A stretch of DNA of 12,759 bases, taken from contig JAQCJA010000085.1 of the NCBI GenBank assembly GCA_027593305.1, forward strand, positions 1-12,759. Direction: 5' to 3'. This DNA is from a bacterium. Its GTDB lineage: Bacteria > Latescibacterota > UBA2968 > UBA8231. A program made the translations under genes and the position numbers. The notes under the pieces were generated by a model. The model was not told the DNA's origin. It did no database searches and worked only from the letters and a program-made list of their open reading frames with translations. Below are positions 1 to 7,007 of this stretch, one piece after another (the first letter of the stretch is position 1; the number at the start of each line of letters is the position of its first letter).

Positions 1-436
1 CCCTCCCGCGCCTACGCTTGTGCTTCACGCCGAAGCCGGCGGCGGCATTGCTGCTGACGAAGACAAAACGTCTCACACCCGAATGCGCCGCCGCTGAAGC
101 CAGACAGCGACACCCATCCCGGTTGATCGTATAGAGCTCGTTGATCCGGCGCGGATGAATGATGCCGGCGGCGTGCAGCACCATGGATACGTCTGTCATT
201 GCCGTTGCCACGCTCTGTGGATCCCGTATATCCCCTGAAACGACATCGTCGATGCGTGCGTGGAGTTGCTGCGGTGCCGTACCGGGCAGGACAAAAGCAC
301 GCCAGCGAACGTCGGCAAGCTGTCGCACCCAGGCAGGTGGCCCCGGCGCTGCGACCAGTTCATCCAGTCGGCGAAACAGATGACTCGTGAGCCAGCCCGG
401 GTAGCCGGTGATCAATGCACGTTCGCTCACGGACAC
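1..436 (-). CDS. NAD-dependent epimerase/dehydratase (extended SDR), cut at window edge
   Basis: This is the N-terminal ~145 residues of an SDR-type sugar-nucleotide or sterol-type epimerase/dehydrogenase; the rest lies left of the window. Seen: a Rossmann dinucleotide-binding start, ALITGYPGWLTSHL, near residues 7-20; an acidic DIRDPQ segment after strand 3; the VLHAAGIIHP motif after strand 4; NRDGCRCLASAA; and RRFVFVSSNAA, the serine-bearing strand 5. The third glycine of the usual TGxxGxxG is a threonine, a variation tolerated in the TGFPG-type branch. The catalytic YxxxK lies outside the window. The start is GTG at 436 (4 nt after a perfect AGGAGG) or the in-frame GTG at 430 (10 nt after it). 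It is the last visible gene of the minus-strand sulfatase operon, 8 nt after the dehydratase stop, so it may reduce or oxidise a sugar intermediate. Substrate unknown. Confidence 0.85.
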   Translation of the reverse strand, partial: MSVSERALITGYPGWLTSHLFRRLDELVAAPGPPAWVRQLADVRWRAFVLPGTAPQQLHARIDDVVSGDIRDPQSVATAMTDVSMVLHAAGIIHPRRINELYTINRDGCRCLASAAAHSGVRRFVFVSSNAAAGFGVKHKRRRGR

Positions 437-440
437 AGTG

Positions 441-446
441 CCTCCT
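441..446 (-). promoter_or_regulatory. Ribosome-binding site AGGAGG of the epimerase gene
   Basis: A perfect AGGAGG on the minus strand overlaps the TAG stop (445-447) of the preceding dehydratase gene. It fixes the start of the next gene to one of two GTG codons (436 or 430) and implies translational coupling. Confidence 0.75.
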
Positions 447-1590
447 AGATGTATCCAGTCGAGCCATCCGGTCGTACCGGACATGTGCGCTGCCAATGGA
501 TGTACTGGTTGTCCGTGATGGCATCCTCATTGATTTCGACACCGAGGCCCGGTCGGTCGGGCCGCAACTCAAGGTAGCCATCCTTCGGCATGTAGGGCTC
601 ATCGACCCAGTCGTTCCACTCGGTATCTGTCGGTACCAGATACTCGAGAATCTTGAAGTTGCAGGTCGCTGCCGCAAAATGAACGTTCACCGCCGTCGCC
701 AGCGGCCCCATCGGGTTGTGAGGTGCCACCGAGACATAATGGGCCTCGGCGATCGTGGCGATCTTGCGCATCTCCAGCAGTCCGCCGCAGATGCAGACGT
801 CGGGTTGGATGATATCGGCACCATTGGCGGCGATCAGGTCGAGAAATTCGAAACGGCCATAGAGGCTTTCGCCCGTTGCCAGGGGCACCCGCATCTGTTC
901 CCGCAAGCGCCGCCACTGGGGGATGTGCTCCGGGCGTAGAGGTTCCTCGTAGAAGAGCGGATCGTACGGCGCCAGCGCGTCGGCCAGTTGCAGGGCCAGG
1001 ATGGGCTCGAAGATCTTCGCGTGGGGATCGAAGGCAAACTCCCATTCGTCCGGTGTATGGGCGCGCAGTTGTTCGAAGTACTTCGCCGCTGCTGAGCACA
1101 CCAGACCCCACCGGCTGGCGTCGGGGTCAAGTTTGTATGGACTTGTTTTGAAAGCCGTGAAGCCGTGTTCCTCATGGAGCCGGTGTGCCTGGTCGGCGGC
1201 CTCCATGCCATCCCTGCCGCCGATCCCGCGATACACCCGTACCCGGTCGCGAACGGCACCACCCAGAAGCATGTACACAGGAAGTCCCGCCGCCTTGCCG
1301 GAAATGTCCCAGAGAGCGTGGTCGAGAGCGGAGATCGCCGGCAGACCCACGCCACCAGGAGGGAAACGGAATTCCTGCATCAGCTTCATCATGATGAACT
1401 CGATCCGGCGAGGATCCTCACCACCAATGAGCTGAAACAGGTAATCGGCTACTGGCTCGACGGAGAGGTCCGGACCGGTGGAGTACGCCTCCCCCCACCC
1501 GTAGATTCCTTCATCCGTTTCTACCTTCAGCAGCGCCCGCGGCCGATTGCCAAAGCGGGCGACAAATGTCTTGATGGCGGTGATTTTCAT
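445..1590 (-). CDS. Mandelate racemase/muconate lactonizing enzyme family sugar-acid dehydratase (DgoD-like)
   Basis: A 381-residue enolase-superfamily enzyme, the full length usual for galactonate-dehydratase-like members. These take a proton alpha to a carboxylate of an acid sugar and usually eliminate water to give a 2-keto-3-deoxy acid. Seen: an N-terminal capping domain (about 1-115), then a TIM barrel with metal ligands D188 (FDPH), E215 (FYEEPL) and E241 (ATGES), and a probable D264/H291 dyad (QPD; APHNPMGP). H190 two residues after the first ligand, and the APHNPMGP segment, resemble D-galactonate dehydratase rather than L-fuconate dehydratase. No signal peptide, so cytoplasmic. The ATG has GAGGAG 8 nt upstream, overlapping the stop of the hydrolase gene. 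In this operon it probably handles a hexonate or uronate made from the released sugar. The family call is firm; the exact substrate is not. Confidence 0.93.
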   Translation of the reverse strand: MKITAIKTFVARFGNRPRALLKVETDEGIYGWGEAYSTGPDLSVEPVADYLFQLIGGEDPRRIEFIMMKLMQEFRFPPGGVGLPAISALDHALWDISGKAAGLPVYMLLGGAVRDRVRVYRGIGGRDGMEAADQAHRLHEEHGFTAFKTSPYKLDPDASRWGLVCSAAAKYFEQLRAHTPDEWEFAFDPHAKIFEPILALQLADALAPYDPLFYEEPLRPEHIPQWRRLREQMRVPLATGESLYGRFEFLDLIAANGADIIQPDVCICGGLLEMRKIATIAEAHYVSVAPHNPMGPLATAVNVHFAAATCNFKILEYLVPTDTEWNDWVDEPYMPKDGYLELRPDRPGLGVEINEDAITDNQYIHWQRTCPVRPDGSTGYI

Positions 1591-1598
1591 GCGCGGAT

Positions 1599-1604
1599 CT
1601 CCTC
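1599..1604 (-). promoter_or_regulatory. Ribosome-binding site GAGGAG of the dehydratase gene
   Basis: GAGGAG lies 8 nt before the ATG at 1590 and shares two bases with the TGA stop (1603-1605) of the upstream hydrolase. This supports the chosen start and coupled translation of the two genes. Confidence 0.7.
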
Positions 1605-2982
1605 AGCCGAAGAATGTCGGATATGGGCCGTTTTCAGCCTCACGCAGTACGAGGTGGATCAACTCCATCGTGTGATAGTCACCCCACATGGCTGACTCGC
1701 CACACGGCTGGCGGCGCCCTCTGGGAATGTAGTCCCAGTTGTTCGGCCGATGATATATGGCATGCAGCGTGATGCCCTGATGGCGCGGCGAGGTCGACAG
1801 GTAGGGCTCCTGCAGCAGGGCCGCCGCCGTCGTCAGGGCCGCGCTGCGGTAGCGACTCCCGGCGCTGGTGTCGCCCTTCCTGGACAGGTAGTTGCCGAGG
1901 CGCAGCAGGCCCTGGGCGCAGATCGACGCCGCCGATGAATCCAACGGCTCAATATCGTTATACGGATCTGACGCCACGTTGGTGTAGCGACCGAAGGCAG
2001 CGACGCCTGGTGCACCGGTGTCCCAGAACGGTACGCCATCGGCGAAACTGTTTTCGATGTGGAACTCCGCCGTCGCCCGAGCGACACGTTCCATCATCGC
2101 GACGAAGGCGCGTTTGTTGACACCAAAGGGTTCCAGAGCCGCCGGTTTGACCGTACGGAAGAACTCCAGCTGCTCCGCATAGCCGCACAGGATCCACGCC
2201 ATACCGCGTGTCCAGGTTGAGAAGGCCGAGTACCCCTGTTGTGTGCTGGGACAGCGGTAGTTGCCATCCTTCGTATTGAAGATCGACTCATGGACAACGC
2301 GACCCGGCGCCACATCCCACGTGTCGCGGCCTTCGCCGAAGTAGACGTTGTACCTCGATGTTGTCTGCGTGTGTGCTATGGCCCGACCCAGCAAGTTGAT
2401 CGACCTGTCGCCTTCCCCCATGAGCACGTGCCCCAGTTGATGGGCCAGGCAGAGGATGCGAACGGAGCGGATCGTGTCTGAGAACAGCGAGTGCGGACCG
2501 TTGAAGGAGTGGATGAAGCCGTTGCCATCTGCGATAGGCGTCCAGCGAGCTGCCTGCACGGCTCCCGACAGCTTGATCGCCAGTTCGTAGAACTCAAGTT
2601 CCCGAGGATCGTACGTGATCCGCCCTTCCAGCATGAGCCGCCGAAGATTGCCGTACGTGGACAGATTGTTGAAGCCATGATCATGCACGCCCACATGCGA
2701 CACGTGGGGTGCCATGCGATCCACCGTCCGCTGACGACCCAGTTGCAGAAACGCCTCGTCCCCGGTCATGTCATACTGGAGGATCGCGCAACCATACTGA
2801 AAGCCCTGCGTCCACTCGGTCCAACCCCGGGTGGCGTATCGACCCCGCTGTGTAAAGACAGGGGTGCCCGTTGCAGGGTCCCAGGATTTGTCAATGGCGA
2901 GGATCTTCCTGCCAGTGAGGTCCAGGAACCGGTCGATCGCCGGGCGCAGTCTGGCGGCGGTCATGCGTCGATCGATTTTCAT
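1603..2982 (-). CDS. GH88-like unsaturated glucuronyl hydrolase
   Basis: A 459-residue (alpha/alpha)6-barrel hydrolase resembling family GH88, which hydrates the 4,5-double bond of unsaturated uronic acids left by polysaccharide lyases, so that the residue is released as a keto sugar acid. Seen: HDHGF at 100-104, matching the HDxGF catalytic-Asp motif (D101); a second candidate Asp, D169, in SLFSDTIRSV; QGYSAFSTWTRGMAW at 249-263, matching the family GYxxxSxWxRGxAW; VPFWD at 317-321; DSSAAS at 348-353; and GDYHTMELI near the C-terminus, matching the usual GDYYFLE. It is longer than many GH88 proteins (about 370-400). No signal peptide is visible, so it is probably cytoplasmic. The ATG at 2982 has GGAAG 7 nt upstream. 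It follows a sulfatase by 54 nt, as in glycosaminoglycan or ulvan loci, although no lyase is in the window. GH105 is the alternative family. Confidence 0.88.
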   Translation of the reverse strand: MKIDRRMTAARLRPAIDRFLDLTGRKILAIDKSWDPATGTPVFTQRGRYATRGWTEWTQGFQYGCAILQYDMTGDEAFLQLGRQRTVDRMAPHVSHVGVHDHGFNNLSTYGNLRRLMLEGRITYDPRELEFYELAIKLSGAVQAARWTPIADGNGFIHSFNGPHSLFSDTIRSVRILCLAHQLGHVLMGEGDRSINLLGRAIAHTQTTSRYNVYFGEGRDTWDVAPGRVVHESIFNTKDGNYRCPSTQQGYSAFSTWTRGMAWILCGYAEQLEFFRTVKPAALEPFGVNKRAFVAMMERVARATAEFHIENSFADGVPFWDTGAPGVAAFGRYTNVASDPYNDIEPLDSSAASICAQGLLRLGNYLSRKGDTSAGSRYRSAALTTAAALLQEPYLSTSPRHQGITLHAIYHRPNNWDYIPRGRRQPCGESAMWGDYHTMELIHLVLREAENGPYPTFFG

Positions 2983-3036
2983 GAGCAGTCTTCCATGCGG
3001 ATTTGCACGATGGAGATATTTCTCGTGGGTGGTGGC

Positions 3037-4353
3037 TTACTGCACCTGGTAGATGGGGGTAATCCCCGTGGCCATCCAGGCATCATGTTGGGCCCGCAGG
3101 TGAGCGACGATGTCCGGTCGCTCGTCCGCCAGATTGTGCGACTCTCCGGGATCCACGGAAAGGTCAGAAAGAAACAGGCTGTCCCCTGTCGAAATCAGTT
3201 TCCAATCGCCCTCCCGCGTCGCCCAATAGGTGCCAAGCAGCCAGTGCAATGTCTCATGCGGCGTCGCCTGATCACGGTCGACGACCTGTTGCAGGCTGCG
3301 ACCATCCAGTGCCAGGTCGCCGGTGTCAAGCTCACAGTAGTCAGCAAACGTCGCCAGCCAGTCCATAGCGGTTCCCATCTGTCGGCGAACCTGGCCCTGA
3401 GGAATCCGGCCCGGCCATGAAACAATGCAGGGTACTCGGATGCCACCCTCAAACAACGTCTTCTTGGCCCCACGAAAGGGCCCGGCGCTGCCACCGCCGC
3501 CTTCGGCGGCAGCCTCCTCGGAGTGACCGTTGTCACTCATCAGCACAACGATGGTATTGTCCCGCAGGCCCTGTTCGTCAAGGGCCGCCATCAGTTGACC
3601 GATCTTGTCATCAAGGGAACTGATGGTCGCCCCGTAGACACGTCGGGCGCCCTCAGTGTGATTGTAGAGGCTTAGAAAACGCTCTTCTGGCTGCAGCGGG
3701 TAATGGGGCTGATTGAACGAGACGAACAGAAAGAATGGGTCGTCGTGGTGCCGCGACAGGAAGTCGATCGACTCGCGGGTGACAATGTCAGAGAAAAATG
3801 AACCATCTTCCCGGTACTGCTCCCGACCCCGGTACATGGCATGTCGAGGGACCGACGCCCAATAGGCAAAGTGTGAGTAATTGTCGATGGCGCCCACACG
3901 GTGCCCGACGAACTCGTCGAAGCCCTGACCGATGGGATCCCAGGGAGGACCGCCAATGTGCCACTTGCCGAAGAATCCGGTGCGATATCCGGCATCGCGC
4001 AAGAACTCGGCCATGGTCGTCTCCGACTCGTGGATACCTTTGCCCGCCAGGTAGGAACGCTGGAAATGCCGGCCGGTAAGCAGGGATATTCTCGAGGCCG
4101 TGCACATAGGTGCGGTGACGTAGAAATCGGTGAATCGTACACCCTCGGCGGCCAGAGCATCCATGTGCGGAGTGATCAGATCCGTAGCACCGTAACAGTT
4201 CATGTCGACCGTGCCCTGATCGTCCGTCAGAATGAAGACAACATTCGGGCGCTTGCCGGCTCCGGCAGGCATGGCCCGCCCCAGAGTCAAAGCGGCGGCG
4301 CCGGCTGTCAGTGTCCGCAGGCACTGACGTCTGCTCATTGAAGTGGGGGGCAT
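3037..4353 (-). CDS. Secreted type I sulfatase (Tat signal, formylglycine type)
   Basis: A 438-residue sulfatase that hydrolyses sulfate esters, probably from a sugar, outside the cytoplasm. Seen: an N-terminal twin-arginine leader, SRRQCLRTL plus a hydrophobic stretch to about residue 27 and an AxA-like site near MPAGAG; the metal-binding DDQG at 44-47; the sulfatase signature CTASR at 84-88, whose Cys84 must become formylglycine; GKWHIG at 129-134; QPH at 215-217; SDNGH at 273-277; and K298 before LFEGGIR. All expected active-site residues are present. Maturation needs a formylglycine-generating enzyme, which is not in the window. Two starts are possible: ATG at 4353, or ATG at 4338, which would begin right at the twin-arginine motif; neither has a strong ribosome-binding site. 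It is the first gene of the minus-strand operon. The substrate subfamily cannot be read from motifs alone. Confidence 0.95.
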   Translation of the reverse strand: MPPTSMSRRQCLRTLTAGAAALTLGRAMPAGAGKRPNVVFILTDDQGTVDMNCYGATDLITPHMDALAAEGVRFTDFYVTAPMCTASRISLLTGRHFQRSYLAGKGIHESETTMAEFLRDAGYRTGFFGKWHIGGPPWDPIGQGFDEFVGHRVGAIDNYSHFAYWASVPRHAMYRGREQYREDGSFFSDIVTRESIDFLSRHHDDPFFLFVSFNQPHYPLQPEERFLSLYNHTEGARRVYGATISSLDDKIGQLMAALDEQGLRDNTIVVLMSDNGHSEEAAAEGGGGSAGPFRGAKKTLFEGGIRVPCIVSWPGRIPQGQVRRQMGTAMDWLATFADYCELDTGDLALDGRSLQQVVDRDQATPHETLHWLLGTYWATREGDWKLISTGDSLFLSDLSVDPGESHNLADERPDIVAHLRAQHDAWMATGITPIYQVQ

Positions 4354-4448
4354 AGATCCGTCACAGTTGAGGAACTCCGAAGAAAAGGGGCAGCAGCAAC
4401 AGGGTCAATCGCAGGCCTGAGAGCATACAGACGTATACCACGTTAGTT
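4354..4448. promoter_or_regulatory. Divergent intergenic region between the sulfatase operon and the glycosyltransferase pair
   Basis: These 95 nt separate two divergently transcribed operons and should hold promoters for both. It is richer in A and T locally than the genes. It contains a small inverted repeat, ATAC-agac-GTAT (4425-4436), and a TATACC (4434-4439) just upstream of the plus-strand start, without a clear -35 partner. No strong operator is evident. Confidence 0.5.
4380..4408 (-). promoter_or_regulatory. Candidate sigma70-like promoter for the sulfatase operon
   Basis: On the minus strand TTGACC (4403-4408, 5 of 6 to the -35 consensus) is followed after 17 nt by TTTCTT (4380-4385, only 3 of 6 to the -10 consensus), ending about 27 nt before the sulfatase ATG. 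The spacing is right but the -10 is poor, so this is a weak prediction. Confidence 0.25.
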
Positions 4449-7007
4449 TTGTCTGATCCGCGCAACTACCCAGGAAAGCTTCATGCTGCATTCACCCGCC
4501 ACAATCGACATCATCCTCTCGTGAGGATAGACCGAGCGTCCACGCTATTGCTGGTCCTGTTGTTGGCGGGCCTGGCCCTGCGGTCTGTCGGTTTCAGCCG
4601 CGGAACGAGCGACTTCGTGCTGCCCGAAGAACGCTCCGCCGGCGACGAACCGGCGTTCTATGGCTTTCATCCAGACGAGATCTCACTGCTGGATGCGTCG
4701 CTCCGCGACATCGATCTGTTGCACCCCCCGTACACGTCTTACGGCACTCTCCCACCCTATCTGCTCGGGGGAGTGCTCCGCTTGCTCGACCTGCAGCAAG
4801 GCAAGCAGTCTCTCTCCGGGACCTCCGCTCAATTTCGGCGAGCCGTCTACTACTGCGGCCGTGGCCTCAGCATCCTGTTCTCGATGGGTGTGCTGGTGTT
4901 CACCGCACTTCTGGCACGTCGGCTCTATGGTCCATGGGCGGCGGCGGCGGCGACGGGCATCGTCGGTTTTTCTCCTGGAGCCATCCAACAGGCGCACTTC
5001 TTCATTACTGACGGTCCTTTTGCCCTTGTCAGTCTGGCGGCCCTCTGGATGATTCTGCGCGCCTGCGATGAATCGCCGGACTGGCGCCGGTTCCTGTGGG
5101 CGGGTGCCTTCGTGGGCATTGCGTCCTGCATCCGTTTCAACGGCGCCCTCCTCGGAGTTCTCCTGTTCGGCCTGCTCGTGTTGCGCCGACCGGGAGCCCT
5201 TGGAGCGCGGCTATGGTTGACACTGAAAGAACCCCGACTGTGGGTCGCAGGTGCTGTGGCCCTTGGACTGCTGCTGTTGCTGCATCCCTTCCTCGTGCTG
5301 CACCCGGAACTGCTGTCGCGGGCACGCTACGTCGGTGACATCGGCCTGGCGATGAAATTCGCCAGCGGTCACTATCTGCAGCCCTGGACGCTGGTCGACG
5401 CCCACGTCATCCCCTACGTGAGCCATTGGTTCGGGATGTGGCCCCTCATTGTCGGCTGGCCGCTGACCCTGGGTTTTCTCGGTGCCATGGTCTGGGCGGG
5501 CTGGCGAGGGGGGTGGCAGGAGCGCCTGCTGCTGGCGTGGTGTGTGCTCTACTTCGCGCCCGTCGGCATGCTGCCCGCCAGAGCCGTGCGCCACCTTGTG
5601 CCCCTGTTGCCACTGCTGGCGATTCTCACGATGGGTTGTGCACTGGATCTGCTGAATGCGCTGCGCCGGAGGCGTCTACATCTCGCACTCGCCGTCATCG
5701 GCTTTGGGATCGCGACCCACGTGCTCCTCTACGGTACGAGTTTCGCGGGTGTCTATCTGGTCGAAGACAGCCGCATCCGGGCCGGTCGATTTATCGCCGA
5801 GAACGTGGAGCCGAACACCTTGATCGGTGTGGAGAGTGGTGCGTACTCCGTTGCCGGCCTGGTGAGCAGGCAGCGACATCGGCAGCTGTGGATGGATATG
5901 TCCATGCTCCTCTACGCCGGGCCCTACATGTTGTGTGCCGATCGGGTCGACTATCTGCAGAACAAGCTCGAGAGAGCCGGTGGCCTGGTCTACGTTGAAG
6001 AAAATCGCGCCGTACAGTACGCCGCCGTCCCTGAGCTTTTCCCCGTAGTGGCCTCCTACTACGAGGAACTGTCAGCGGGGCGTCTGGGTTTCGACGTGGT
6101 ACGCCGCTTCAAGACATACCCGCAGGTTGCAGGTATACACTTTCGCGATGACGGCGTCGATCCCACGTTCAGCGGTTACGACCATCCTGCAGTCAATGTT
6201 CTGCTGCGCAGGGATGATGGGGATTTCGTCGGTGCCTTCGAGCGTTGGCGGCAGGACCTGACGTCGAACCCATGGTGTCCAGACAATGCCCTGCATGCGG
6301 CTGCCGTGCAGCTGGCAGCAGGAGACCGGGCTGGGGCACTGGCCAGTGTTCAGCAGGCCATTGACGTCAACCCGAACGCACTGATCGCCTACCGTCTGGA
6401 GGCTGAGATTCTGAGCCTCCAGGGCGACCGGGAAGGCACGCACGAATCGATGACGCGCTTTCGCCCGGAGACAGTCACCGGCAGAATGGCTCACGTCATC
6501 AATCCGAATATGGTTCACTTCGTCACAGCCTCAACGGCAATGTCGCTGCTGCACCTTGGCCTCTACCAAGCAGCGTTTGAAGAACTGAGGGGAGGTGTTG
6601 CTGAACTTCGAGACAACACCCCAAGGGCGCTCAATTCGAGGGCACAATCGTACCTGCGTGTTGCCTCCGCCTTTGCGACGACGGGCCATCCTGACTATCA
6701 GGAAGCCGTGGCCCATATGTCACTGGCGATCTACCGGACGGCAGATGCCTGCAACATGCTGGCGCATATCGCCGCCCGTAACGGTGATCTGCGCACATCC
6801 CGGCAGTTCCTTGAACAGTCGCTCCTGATCAGTGGCAGCCAGGCAGAGGTGCATCTGGCGCTGGCCGAACTCTACCTGACCTTCGACCCAGACCATGAAC
6901 GCGCTCAATTCCACCTCGATCGAGCCGAAGAACTCGACGGCAATCTTGCGGCCCGTGTGCAGAAGTGGCGGCTGCGGTTGCCGCAGGTCGCCCCGTCAAG
7001 CCGATGA
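4449..7007 (+). CDS. GT-C (GT39/PMT-like) membrane glycosyltransferase with C-terminal TPR-like tail, copy A
   Basis: An 852-residue polytopic membrane protein. Members of this fold move a sugar from a polyprenyl-phosphate carrier to a protein, lipid or glycan outside the inner membrane. Seen: a first membrane helix at about 32-48; then a loop with HPDE at 74-77, where GT-C enzymes carry the catalytic acid; YGTLPPYL at 98-105; about nine further hydrophobic helices to residue ~428; QQAHFFITDGPF at 180-191; a soluble segment ending in DDGVDPTFSGYDHPAV (567-582); and a helical, TPR-like tail from ~605 to 835. The start is uncertain: TTG at 4449 or in-frame GTG at 4521, neither with a good ribosome-binding site; the GTG still leaves the first helix intact. 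Its stop overlaps the ATG of a paralogue. Donor and acceptor are unknown. The family is inferred from motifs and topology. Confidence 0.85.
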   Translation: MSDPRNYPGKLHAAFTRHNRHHPLVRIDRASTLLLVLLLAGLALRSVGFSRGTSDFVLPEERSAGDEPAFYGFHPDEISLLDASLRDIDLLHPPYTSYGTLPPYLLGGVLRLLDLQQGKQSLSGTSAQFRRAVYYCGRGLSILFSMGVLVFTALLARRLYGPWAAAAATGIVGFSPGAIQQAHFFITDGPFALVSLAALWMILRACDESPDWRRFLWAGAFVGIASCIRFNGALLGVLLFGLLVLRRPGALGARLWLTLKEPRLWVAGAVALGLLLLLHPFLVLHPELLSRARYVGDIGLAMKFASGHYLQPWTLVDAHVIPYVSHWFGMWPLIVGWPLTLGFLGAMVWAGWRGGWQERLLLAWCVLYFAPVGMLPARAVRHLVPLLPLLAILTMGCALDLLNALRRRRLHLALAVIGFGIATHVLLYGTSFAGVYLVEDSRIRAGRFIAENVEPNTLIGVESGAYSVAGLVSRQRHRQLWMDMSMLLYAGPYMLCADRVDYLQNKLERAGGLVYVEENRAVQYAAVPELFPVVASYYEELSAGRLGFDVVRRFKTYPQVAGIHFRDDGVDPTFSGYDHPAVNVLLRRDDGDFVGAFERWRQDLTSNPWCPDNALHAAAVQLAAGDRAGALASVQQAIDVNPNALIAYRLEAEILSLQGDREGTHESMTRFRPETVTGRMAHVINPNMVHFVTASTAMSLLHLGLYQAAFEELRGGVAELRDNTPRALNSRAQSYLRVASAFATTGHPDYQEAVAHMSLAIYRTADACNMLAHIAARNGDLRTSRQFLEQSLLISGSQAEVHLALAELYLTFDPDHERAQFHLDRAEELDGNLAARVQKWRLRLPQVAPSSR
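7004..7007 (+). other. ATGA stop/start overlap between the two glycosyltransferase genes
   Basis: The ATG of copy B (7004-7006) overlaps the TGA of copy A (7005-7007). An in-frame GTG at 6965 would add 13 residues, but ATG with this overlap is the classical arrangement for translational coupling, and the region upstream has no clear Shine-Dalgarno sequence of its own. Confidence 0.8.

Noticed and set aside
445..1590. Assignment of the enolase-superfamily protein as L-fuconate dehydratase, to match fucU
   Set aside because: It is shorter than fuconate dehydratases (about 440 residues) and has the DPH and APHNPMGP motifs of the galactonate-dehydratase-like group, so only the broader family is called.
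2998..3036. Terminator hairpin after the sulfatase gene
   Set aside because: Only a 4-bp GAGA/TCTC stem with a 4-nt loop is present and no T-run; read-through into the hydrolase gene is more likely.
2491..3420. A 309-codon plus-strand open frame across the hydrolase/sulfatase junction
   Set aside because: It runs across two well supported minus-strand genes and their gap, with no domain or ribosome-binding site; treated as a shadow.
6965..7003. Extension of the second glycosyltransferase to the in-frame GTG at 6965
   Set aside because: It would add 13 residues overlapping the end of copy A; the ATGA junction at 7004 is a better start and leaves a normal short N-terminus before the first helix.
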